This document shows, one piece after another, positions 5,897 through 13,498 of a DNA stretch of 13,543 nucleotides (its first letter is position 1; each line of letters opens with the position of its first letter). Where the stretch lies: contig JAIOQD010000335.1 in NCBI GenBank assembly GCA_021413595.1, positions 1-13,543 of the forward strand, read 5' to 3'. The notes below the pieces were generated by a model. It ran no database searches. It was not told the DNA's origin and saw only the letters and a program-made list of their open reading frames with translations. The translations under genes were made by a program, and so were the position numbers. The DNA is from Bacteroidota bacterium (GTDB lineage Bacteria > Bacteroidota > Bacteroidia > 2-12-FULL-35-15).

Positions 5897-6064
5897 TCGT
5901 AACGTAACGGTCATAACACGCAGGTCTTCACGAAACAATTATAACAAGCAAGTCGTAACGTAACGGTCGTAACACATAGGTCGTAACGAAACGGTTATAA
6001 CACAATGGTCGTAGGGTAATGGATATAGCACTCTGGTCGTAAAACACAGTTCATAATGGAACAA
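5897..6064. repeat. 14-bp tandem repeat array, about 12 units
   Basis: The DNA is a continuous run of degenerate 14-bp units, for example tcgtaacgtaacgg (5897 and 5953), tcgtaacacatagg (5967), tcgtaacgaaacgg (5981), ttataacacaatgg (5995) and tcgtagggtaatgg (6009). The rough consensus is TCGTAACA.A..GG. The units lie in strict 14-bp register. The last unit (6051-6064) overlaps the final codons and TGA stop of the response-regulator gene. There is no coding reading; the function is unknown. A protein-binding array or a recombination relic are possible. Similar units begin at the right edge of the window (13499). Confidence 0.75.
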
Positions 6065-6449
6065 GCGAATTAAGTTGAGCAGCTAATTTTTCTTTTGTTA
6101 AAAATTTTTCAATGAAACCGGAACATTTTTGTTTTGCTTTTTTAATGTCTGCCGGATTTGCAGATGCTGAAAGAATAAAAATGTCTATCTGATGTTTCGC
6201 AATTTCTAATTTTCTAAACTCATCAATAAATTCAAAGCCGTTCATTATTGGAAAATTAATATCAAGCAAAATGAGTTGTGGAATATCGGTTGTTTGTTCA
6301 AGGTATTGAAGTGCTTTTGAAGGACATTCAAAAGTATGAATGTCGCTCACACCGGAATTTTCCAAAATTTTCCGGTTAACAAAATTATCAATTTCGTTGT
6401 CATCAATAAGCAGAACCGAATCTAATTTTTTTCCGTTGGTTGTCATCAT
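6051..6449 (-). CDS. Single-domain response regulator (CheY/Rcp1-like)
   Basis: A 132-residue receiver domain with no output domain. Motifs: acidic pair D16-D17 (VLLIDDNEIDN), phosphoacceptor D63 (LILLDINFPIMNGFEF), the Ser at S94 (FILSAS, switch T/S position) and the lysine K115 (SGFIEKFLTKEKL; the usual KP is here KF). Such stand-alone receivers signal by protein-protein contact after phosphoryl transfer from a histidine kinase, which is not in the window. It is divergent from the HTH gene at 6571, with a 121-bp shared upstream region. The 14-bp array starts in its last codons. Confidence 0.9.
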   Translation of the reverse strand: MMTTNGKKLDSVLLIDDNEIDNFVNRKILENSGVSDIHTFECPSKALQYLEQTTDIPQLILLDINFPIMNGFEFIDEFRKLEIAKHQIDIFILSASANPADIKKAKQKCSGFIEKFLTKEKLAAQLNSLVPL

Positions 6450-6570
6450 AAATAAGCAGGTTTATGAATAATCGTATTTTGTTTTATTTCTGACATGATT
6501 CAAAAGTAACAAAAACTAACCATATACGGTTATCTTTTTTGAATAAAAATTATTGAGCTTGGTTCTTAAT

Positions 6571-6825
6571 ATGAAAAAGACCAAACTCAATAAATTATTT
6601 GATAAACAATTTGGACTATATGTGAAACAGAAGCGCATAGAAAAGGGTTGGTCGCAAATAGAATTGGCAAGTAGGGTTGAAAATAATTTCCAAAATATTT
6701 CACGCTTGGAACGTGGTGAAGTAACGCCCACTCTTTTTTGGTGCTATAAACTTGCTAATGCTTTTGAAATGGATTTATCCGAAATAATAAAAGAATTTGC
6801 TTTTGATTTGAAAGTTAAAAAGTAG
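6571..6825 (+). CDS. XRE/Cro-type HTH regulator
   Basis: An 84-residue DNA-binding protein of the lambda Cro/HTH-XRE fold. The HTH region is about residues 27-57: WSQIELASRVENNFQNISRL followed by ERGEVTP, the usual SQ.ELA.....IS.lE.G..tPt pattern. No effector domain is attached. I prefer the ATG at 6571 (MKKTKLNKLFDKQFG) over the TTG at 6553, because the latter adds an uncharacteristic MSLVLN tail. The gene is the only convincing plus-strand gene of the window and is divergent from the response regulator, so it may act on the shared 6450-6570 region. Its end converges on the barrel protein gene with 33 bp between them. Confidence 0.85.
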   Translation: MKKTKLNKLFDKQFGLYVKQKRIEKGWSQIELASRVENNFQNISRLERGEVTPTLFWCYKLANAFEMDLSEIIKEFAFDLKVKK

Positions 6826-6858
6826 CTTCTCTGTCCAGCTTTATATCACTAATTTGTT

Positions 6859-7557
6859 CTATTTCTTTTCTTTTTTCTTAATTGTAAAAAACGTATAACG
6901 TAGCCCTATTGTCATTTGTTGAATTTTCCATTTCAATTCAGAATTATATTTATCCTTTTGTAAAATATTGTTTATGCCATAGTAATAGGTTCCTTCAATT
7001 GAAAACTTGTTGGTCAGATTAAAAATAAGTCCTGCCCTTGCTCCAAAATCAAAAGCATCAATATATAATTTATCAAATTTATTATCCCAGGTACTAATGC
7101 CGCCATAGCCGTCCGGTACTTGTCCTTTTTCTTCGCCTCCGCTCATTAATACAAGAGATGTTTGTATTCCAAGATTTAAGGTCAATTTTTTAATTTTAAA
7201 TCCATAATAAATTGGTAAACCTAAATAAGAAATGTGCTTTTCAGTATTATCCGTAAAGGTTTCTCCGCTTGGTTGTCCATGTATATCTGTTCCTTGCAAA
7301 TCCAATTGTTCTTTCCCATTAATTTGTATAAACAATAATTCTGCTCCAAGTAGTGATTTGTTTCCGAAATTAAAATTGTAAAAGATACCTCCTTGTCCGG
7401 AGGGCACAAAGTAGATTTTTAGAGTTGTAAGTGGAGAATTTTCATTATTGTATATTCTACTAAGGCCAACATTGGCTTTGATACCAATTTCCTGCTGGCC
7501 AAAAACAGAAAAACTACTATGGAATATTGTCAATAGGTATAGCAGTTTTTTCATCAT
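6859..7557 (-). CDS. Outer-membrane beta-barrel protein (OMP_b-brl_2/PorT-like)
   Basis: A 232-residue protein with a signal peptide (MMKKLLYLLTIFHSSFSVFG, cut before QQ). The mature part is alternating amphipathic strands with frequent aromatic and glycine residues (IGIKANVGLSRIYNN, GGIFYNFNFGNKSLLGAELL, YLGLPIYYGFKIKKLTLNLG, FDFGARAGLIFNLTNKFSIE, MTIGLRYTFF). It ends in an aromatic-rich strand before a lysine-rich tail, as in Bacteroidota 8-strand barrels. It would sit in the outer membrane. It starts 27 bp after the PD40 lipoprotein gene and is probably the last gene of the same operon (subtilase, PD40 lipoprotein, barrel). Start: MM; the second Met is also possible. Confidence 0.8.
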   Translation of the reverse strand: MMKKLLYLLTIFHSSFSVFGQQEIGIKANVGLSRIYNNENSPLTTLKIYFVPSGQGGIFYNFNFGNKSLLGAELLFIQINGKEQLDLQGTDIHGQPSGETFTDNTEKHISYLGLPIYYGFKIKKLTLNLGIQTSLVLMSGGEEKGQVPDGYGGISTWDNKFDKLYIDAFDFGARAGLIFNLTNKFSIEGTYYYGINNILQKDKYNSELKWKIQQMTIGLRYTFFTIKKKEKK

Positions 7558-7584
7558 ACTATTTTTCTCTTTTTTTTAAAAATT

Positions 7585-8513
7585 TTAATAATTGATTTTA
7601 GTTTCATTTTCTCCGTTTTTATCCATTATATAAAGGTTACTTTCCGAATAGATGGTGTTTTGATTAAGCAATTTTGAATCTACCCGTTCCACTGTAATTT
7701 TTTGTCCATCTGGTGAAATGCTTGGGTATAAGTATGATTTGCTATCGCAGCCATATTTTAATTGGGTAGTTGTTCCCGTGCTTACATCTGTTTTGTATAA
7801 ACCATAACCGGAACACCAAAAAATAGACTGTGAATCAGGTGACCAAACCATGCTTAAAATGATGGTTTTAGCAGTTGAAGATTGTTCTGGGTAGGAAGTT
7901 ATTTTTGTTATTACTTTTGTTTGTAAATCAATCAACCCAATGTTATGACCGGTAGAAGCGCCATATACTGTAGCAATTTTAGTATTATTTGGAGCCCAGG
8001 CACCACTTCCATAAAAGGCATTAGGGATAGAATCTAAACTATTGCCGTTTGCCATAATTGTCATAATATAATATGTTGAACCAACCATTTTTCTGAAAAC
8101 AATTTTTTCCCCATCGGGACTCCACTCAGGACGATAATTTTCATCACCAAATGTAAGCTGGGTAAGGCTATCTCCATACTCCATTTAGGTTGGTACCATA
8201 CATAGTTCACTAAATATTTTTTTTGTCCTGTATTAAGGTTAAGGGTATACAGATTATCTCCTGCGGTAATTAAGCTGTCGCCAATGGTAAGAGCTATTTC
8301 ATTTGAGTTATTGGGATTAAAAGATGGGGCATGTCTATTTAATGTAGGATTTCGGATTTGATATTGATAACCCACCCCGGCAGGCGCCATGGGAAAATCC
8401 TCACAAACACTTCCATCAGGAAATATTTGCGGATCTTTTTTACATCCTGCTATCCAAAATAGCAATAGCAAAAAAAGAGCAGAAATTAAAATTATAAATT
8501 GTGATAGCTTCAT
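7585..8513 (-). pseudogene. PD40/TolB-like beta-propeller lipoprotein, frameshifted
   Basis: Two overlapping minus frames (8513-8061 and 8184-7585) encode one protein. The first begins MKLSQFIILISALFLLLLFW and IAGCKKDP, a lipoprotein signal with lipobox IAGC (Cys24), and runs to VNYVWYQPKWS near 8170. The second resumes with YGDSLTQLTFGDENYRPEWS PDG and continues as PD40 propeller strands (GAWAPNNTKIA, VWSPDSQSIFW, PSISPDGQKI). The break falls exactly where a WSPDG motif is expected: TGGAGT is followed directly by ATGGAGATAGC, as if about four bases (CCnG) were lost from WSPDGD. Joined, it would be about 305 residues, a normal lipoprotein with four to five propeller repeats. It may be a pseudogene or a sequence error. 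It starts 15 bp after the subtilase stop. Confidence 0.75.
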
Positions 8514-8528
8514 ATTATTTGAACTAAA

Positions 8529-11500
8529 CTAATGTATAACACACAATTGTTTTTGTATTTTGCCTCTATCTGTAGTAAATGAACAAATATATAAACCTTG
8601 TGGTATAGAGGTTAAATCGAGTTCGATTGTTTGTATGCCTTGCTGCTGTTCTCCATTAAAAATGATTTTTATCAATTGCCCTTGCATATCAAAAAGTTGA
8701 AGCAATATTTTTCCATTTTCAGTCAGATAATAACTGAAAGCAGCGGAATTGTTTGCCGGATTGGGAAATACATTGAACTGGTTTAAAGTATTGGGGTCTT
8801 TAATTTCATTAATTCCAACCGCATTTGGGTCGTATGTATGAATAGAAAATCCTGCGTTAGAATTTCCTTGACTGGGAAACCAAACATCCATTGTCTGGTT
8901 ATATGGATACGTACCTGTTAAATGGTAAAAATAATTTCGCAGTACAGCATGGGTGGTAGTTGCCGAAACAATTTCTACAAAATTTTCTGTACTAATAGGA
9001 TTTAAATGACTCCAGCCCTGGGATGAGCTAAAACGAGGCCACACATGCAATATCTGGTCAGTTGGGCTTGATAATGTATAGTCCAAAGTAAACAGTGATT
9101 GATAAATATCAGCATAATAATAAGCTGCTGCAACACCTTCGTAATTATTGGGTAAGTTAATTGGTACCTGACTTTGAACTAATGAAGATGTTATTGTAGT
9201 TGCAGCATTGTTAAATGTTTGAATGTGCTGTATTTTGTATTTCGGTTTTTCAATTAAATTCATTGCCGCACCCGCGTTTAACAAACCCCAGCCTGCATAA
9301 TCATCATATCCCGGGGTACCCTTATCCGTTGCACTGTATTGTAAAATAGCCTCCACGTCTTCAGGAGCAAGGTTTATAAAAGCATCCGGCATATTCGGAT
9401 TATTCAAATAACTCATCATTAAAGCTGCTACACCTGCAACGTGTGGGGTTGCAGCAGATGTTCCATTAAATGTTCTATAATCATTGGTTCCGCTTTGTAA
9501 TGTTGTAACAAGTTCAGTTGTGCCGGGAGCCATAATATCAACTTCCTTCCCATAACTTGATGCCCACCAGTTATCACCATTTGAAGTTGATTTATATTGA
9601 CCATCAGTGCCACTTGCACTCACATTAATTACTAATTGGTCGCTATAACAAGCGGGATATTTTGCTTCATCATTACCATCGTTACCCCGAGACACAATAA
9701 AAGTAACCTTGTTATTATTGGCAAACTCAACAGCATCGTGCAGTATCCCGGTAAATCCAGCTATAATAGGGGCGGGGGCATTCGATACTATCCCCCAACT
9801 ATTACTCATAATGTTTAATCCATATCCACCGCTTGAAGTACTTATTTGCACCATCAATTATTGCGTTGCTAACAAGAGATCCTGTTCCTAAATTACCGGC
9901 ATCGTTCATTATTCGCATATTATATAAATTGCAACCACTATTACTATTTGCCGCATCACCACCTGCTATACCTGCTATACCAGTGGTGTTATTTCTTAAA
10001 GCACCAATTATGCCAGCGCATCCAGTACCATGGCCAAAATTGTCATAAGGAGGAGACAAACTTGTATTGGCAGCATAATTATAACCTCCGTTCACTTTTC
10101 CATTCAACTCGCTGTGGTTTTGGTCAATACCTGTATCATATACTCCTATTTTTACAAATGATTTCCCTTTTTCTTTATCCCATGCAGGTTCTATGTTGAT
10201 GTTAGCATCAGGGTATAAGGAAGTAGGGTGTAAGCTGGCTTGCTCATTTGCATATTTTGTATCGTTTGGAACATCTGTAATCCCAATAATAGGATTTAAT
10301 TCAGCATACCAAACATTCGGAGTGCATTTGTTTAAACTATCTACTGTAATTTGCTCTTGCAAATTGGTTGGAAGTTCAATTATAAAAGTAGCCCAGAAAT
10401 CAGGAATTTTCACAGTGTCGCCAAGCCGACTGATTGAAATAGAATCATTGGGTGTAAGGGTTTTGAAAATCTTTATTGCTGCATAGTTACCAATACTTGA
10501 ACCCGCTAAACCAATTTTAGAATTCATCAAAGAAATGGTCGCTGAGTTTACAAATTTATCAAGCGTTCCAAATTCTATTGCTTTAGTATAAATTGAATTC
10601 ATTACTAATGCACTTCGGTCGAACCGCACGATTATTTCATTTCCAATGTGTGTTGGACTTCCTGTGGAATCATATACAGGGATATTTGGCTGTTCAAGCT
10701 CTTTATATTGAATGGTTACAAATTTGTCTAGTGTTCCCTGCTTTGATTTTCCAACAATATAAACGACATCATTAATTTGTTGAATATCTATCGGACTAAA
10801 ACTTTCATTCCCTGCACGGTTGAAGATTCGTTCCCATTTTTTATTCCCATCAGTATTATATTTTATGGTAATAGAATTTTTATTAACACCACTATTTATT
10901 TCTCCTCCTAAATAAATACTACCATTATTAAAATTCGTCACAACTTTTTTTGCCTCCGCAACATTGCTTCCGTCCGGTGCGCTTTGCTTTCTGTTCCATA
11001 CCTCCGTGCCGCTACTTTGGTATTTTAATAATAAAATTTCTTTTTCTCCATTGGCTTTTGTCGTATATCCTGAAACATATACATACCCGTTATCATCAAG
11101 GTTAATCGAATTAGCAAAATTATCATAGCCTTCATCATACGTTTGTACCCATTGCACAGCCAAATTTGAATTTAGTTTCAGGGTTTTAATATTCCGCTTA
11201 CCATTAATATACTCACCTCCTGTAATATAAACATTCCCTGAATTATCTCCTTTCATGGATGTAGCCTTATCTAATCCTGAAGCTGAAAGAGAATGACGAA
11301 GAATGGCTGTTTGGTTACCACTTCCATCATATTTAATCGTGGTATAATCCGCATTAGTAAAATTACTTTCACTGCTACCAGTAACTATAACGCCTCCCAA
11401 ATTGTCTGCAACAATAGCTGTTGGCAAGTCATCGAAGTCAGCAAAATCATATCGCTTTACCCACTGTTCTATGCCGTACCAATTGTATTTAATTGTTGCA

Positions 11501-12030
11501 TAGTCTTGTAAGCTGTTCTGTCCTTTGCTTTGTCCTGTAACAAATAAATTACTAGAGTTGTCAACAGTAATAGCAGAAGGTTCATCAAAACCACTTCCTG
11601 TTCCATTGTATTGTTGCGCCCATATCAGGTTTCCGTTTGCATCGTATTTTATTGTAACAAAGTCCTGGTCGTTAGTTGCATTTGTATATGCAGAACCTGC
11701 AACATATATGTTTCCATTGTTGTCAGTCGTAATAGCTGTTCCGTAATCCCTTCCGTTTGAGGTATCATTATATTGCTGCTGCCAAAGGATATTGCCATTC
11801 TGGTCTAATTTTGTTGTGATAATATTAGTTTGTTGACCTGCAACAATAACATTACCTGTAATAATAATATTTCCATTAATGTCAATGGTGGATTGGGCAA
11901 TATCAGTTGTATCAGATAATGCGCTATAAGTTGCCCATTCTTCATTTACGAGGGTTTGTGCAAATGAATTATTTATATAAAAACCAATTATTGCTATTAA
12001 TAGCAATTTGAAATTGTTTGTTTGTTTCAT
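8529..12030 (-). pseudogene. Secreted subtilase (S8 peptidase) with SBBP repeats and T9SS sorting domain, frameshifted
   Basis: Two overlapping minus frames (12030-9802 and 9857-8529) encode one protein of about 1,160 residues. Order: signal peptide (MKQTNNFKLLLIAIIGFYIN, then NSFAQ); SBBP-type propeller repeats at about 60-430 (for example TAITTDNNGNIYVAGSAYTN); a prodomain-like region about 450-620; the S8 domain with Asp632 (VYDTGIDQNHSE), His667 (NFGHGTGCAG), oxyanion Asn in SRGNDG and Ser in NGTSAATPHVAG; then a type IX C-terminal sorting domain (FNVFPNPANNSAAFSY, ending QKQLCVIH). All catalytic residues are present, but the S8 domain is split. Frame one reads IIDGANKYFKRWIW and stops, while frame two resumes with TSSGGYGLNIMSNSWG, so a single-base change near 9830-9845 breaks it. 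It would be exported across the outer membrane by type IX secretion. Confidence 0.85.
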
Positions 12031-12101
12031 GCGTTATTGATTTTAAGAATTTATAATGTAAATTTAGGAATATTAATAAGTACTATGGTGCGTGAGCAAA
12101 A

Positions 12102-12164
12102 TTTTAGCTCTTTTACTTGCGGTGGTGGTGCGTTGGCTGGTGTGAGCAAGTAAATGTGCTAAAA
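12102..12164. repeat. Palindrome family P, copy P3
   Basis: TTTTAGCTCTTTTACTTGC (12102-12120) pairs with GCAAGTAAATGTGCTAAAA (12146-12164). All positions match except the fixed CTCT/CACA internal loop. The 25-base loop is GT-rich and contains TTGGCTGGTG as in P2. Confidence 0.6.
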
Positions 12165-12198
12165 TGTGTGCATTTTTTTCTTTTTTTAGTGCGTAGGC

Positions 12199-12218
12199 AA
12201 AAAAACAAAATTTTCTTT
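12199..12218. repeat. Right member of the 20-bp exact inverted repeat
   Basis: AAAAAAACAAAATTTTCTTT is the exact reverse complement of 5725-5744. It lies about 100 bp inside the GTTATACACA end at element E, mirroring the left copy. Confidence 0.45.
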
Positions 12219-12310
12219 TGCGTGGTCGCTGCGTGTCGGATTATGAAATGTTACAATTTTTTCCGTTTCTGCAAATGTATAATCAAATTACGTTCTTGTC
12301 CCCCGCCTTG

Positions 12311-12442
12311 TGTATAACGTTTTGCAGCTTTGCGTTGTGGCGGATTAGATACACTAACCTGTCTTAGCGCACTATGTTTATTAATTGCACTACTGTTCAT
12401 ATTCACACTTCGCCCGCCATAACGCAAAGGTGCTGTTAGTGG
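12311..12442 (-). repeat. attC-like palindrome E (long type)
   Basis: Outer boxes are TGTATAAC (12311-12318) and GTTAGTGG (12435-12442). The inner arms GCAGCTTTGCGTTGTGGCGG (12324-12343) and CCGCCATAACGCAAAGGTGC (12414-12433) pair with one mismatch and one G-T over 20 bp. On the minus strand it starts 6 bp after the stop of the nuclease-like gene. The right end, GTTAGTGGCTGCC, carries the same GTTAGTGG variant as the left end of F (GTTAGTGGCAACC). The left end (CGTTATACACAAGGCGG) matches the right end of D. Confidence 0.7.
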
Positions 12443-12448
12443 CTGCCT

Positions 12449-13300
12449 TTATTCGCCCGCCAATAATTGCGGTGTCTCAACAGAATGGATTTCACTTTCT
12501 TTAAAGAATTTAATTCTCAAGTCGGGTCGAATTTCTGTCAAGTATGTTTTTAGTTTCGTCTTTTGATCTTCCGCTTGGTTGCTGTCTAAAGCACTAAAAA
12601 TTAACAAAATTATAGGCGTCACTTTTCTTTTTTGAGTGTTCTCGTAATTGTCAATACTAAGAAGGAATCTATTAATTGATTCTAAAAGTCTGTTGTATGA
12701 AGCTAATTTGTCAAAATACTTTATTTCAAGAATCAAATCTTCCCTTTTTTCTATGTACTTGCTTTTTAATATTACGTCATAAGTGGAGCGTCCGATTCTT
12801 ATATTTTGAAAGGTTTCATAATTGACCTTGTAATATGGAGCAAGTTTTAGATATACCAAATTTTCTATGTCGATATATTTTTGTACGGCTGTTGACTTGT
12901 TTTCAACTGATGGACCGATTTCATTTTCTATGATTTCCTTTTTCTCGTCTTTACTGATATTTTGAAGTCTCTTTGATTTCAATTCTTCGTTTTGAATTTC
13001 ATCAATTACATATTGTCTTTTTTTCCAGCGATAAATTCCAATTATTAGAAGTAAAATGCCAAGTCCGATTAAGGTCGCGACAATGCAATTTAAATGTTGG
13101 CTAATAAAAAGTAAGTAGTCTTGCTGTTTAGTGATAATGGCTTTGGCTGTCGGGGTGGTCTTGTCAATTTTGTCTTGCTCGAGTATTATTAAGCCGATAT
13201 TTTGATTGATAAACCAAGGCAAAAGGATTGCAGCACCAATAAAAATTAGTCCCAAAGAAGTCAGGAATTTATTTATATCTGAAAATTCTATTTTGTTCAT
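12449..13300 (-). CDS. Two-TM protein with a candidate PD-(D/E)XK nuclease-like domain
   Basis: A 283-residue protein with membrane segments at about 13-33 (LTSLGLIFIGAAILLPWFIN) and 70-90 (NCIVATLIGLGILLLIIGIY), followed by a basic patch (RWKKRQ) and a coiled-coil-like charged linker (about 98-135). The C-terminal soluble part from about 140 shows an order compatible with PD-(D/E)XK folds: E146 (DIENLVYLKL), D175 (RSTYDVILKS), then E192-I-K194 (LILEIKYFDK) on consecutive predicted strands. If real, the nuclease domain is cytoplasmic and membrane-anchored, a design seen in some antiviral effectors. It sits alone between elements F and E, 20 bp after F, with no obvious promoter. Family unrecognised; the nuclease call rests on the D...ExK spacing and is tentative. 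Confidence 0.6.
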   Translation of the reverse strand: MNKIEFSDINKFLTSLGLIFIGAAILLPWFINQNIGLIILEQDKIDKTTPTAKAIITKQQDYLLFISQHLNCIVATLIGLGILLLIIGIYRWKKRQYVIDEIQNEELKSKRLQNISKDEKKEIIENEIGPSVENKSTAVQKYIDIENLVYLKLAPYYKVNYETFQNIRIGRSTYDVILKSKYIEKREDLILEIKYFDKLASYNRLLESINRFLLSIDNYENTQKRKVTPIILLIFSALDSNQAEDQKTKLKTYLTEIRPDLRIKFFKESEIHSVETPQLLAGE

Positions 13301-13320
13301 TGTTCTTTAGTCAAAGGTTG

Positions 13321-13368
13321 CCACTAACGGTGAAATAGGCGCTGAAAGCGCTTATTTGATGTTAGCGG
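13321..13368 (-). repeat. attC-like palindrome F (48-bp short type)
   Basis: CCACTAAC (13321-13328) and GTTAGCGG (13361-13368) flank inner arms GTGAAATAGGCGC and GCGCTTATTTGAT that pair with one bulged base, with a loop of only a few bases. Copy A at 1027-1074 is 43/48 identical. The two outer boxes differ at one position (CCACTAAC against GTTAGCGG). The left one matches the GTTAGTGG end of element E instead. Confidence 0.7.
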
Positions 13369-13376
13369 CTGTAAGT

Positions 13377-13394
13377 CTTTATCGGAGGATAAAG
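13377..13394. other. Small perfect hairpin
   Basis: CTTTATC-GGAG-GATAAAG forms a 7-bp stem with a 4-base loop, 8 bp beyond element F. No U-tract follows on either strand, so it is not a clear terminator. The remaining bases 13395-13498 show no gene or structure. Confidence 0.35.
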
Positions 13395-13498
13395 TCCATT
13401 TTAAACTACAAAACAGTCAAAAAAGCACAAAAAAATTCTCAGCGCATAAAATTGTCTAAATGCGCCAAAAAGCAAACCCAATTATTTTTACGCAAAAG

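Larger units (their letters stand above)
5655..6050. other. Spacer between element D and the response-regulator gene
   Basis: About 400 bp with no recognised gene. It holds palindrome P2 (5776-5839), a low-complexity T/A tract near 5725-5775 and most of the 14-bp array. Positions 5840-5896 show no structure. Confidence 0.6.
12031..12310. other. Upstream region of the subtilase operon
   Basis: This stretch holds the promoter-side leader of the subtilase gene, palindrome P3, a low-complexity A/T tract with the inverted-repeat partner (12199-12218) and the approach to element E. TAAATTTA near 12060 resembles a -7 box, but no TTG at the right spacing was found, so no promoter is called. No gene was recognised. 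Confidence 0.5.

Noticed and set aside
5897..6064. CRISPR array
   Set aside because: Units are 14 bp with no spacers between them and no cas genes nearby; it is a tandem repeat.
6553..6570. TTG start for the HTH gene
   Set aside because: It adds an atypical MSLVLN tail; ATG at 6571 gives a normal XRE N-terminus.
12040..12070. Promoter for the subtilase operon at TAAATTTA
   Set aside because: The -7 candidate lacks its final G and no TTG lies 17-23 bp upstream.
12117..12317. Plus-strand frame across palindrome P3 and the A/T tract
   Set aside because: The translation is repeat and low-complexity sequence with no domain; it is a by-product of the palindromes.
3752..13368. Calling the region a genuine integron
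   Set aside because: No integrase gene, attI site or Pc promoter is visible. The outer box is GTTAGCGG or GTTATACA, not a clean GTTRRRY, except at element B (GTTAGGC). The term attC-like is used instead.
13377..13394. Rho-independent terminator
   Set aside because: The 7-bp hairpin has no U-tract on either strand and no gene ends beside it.
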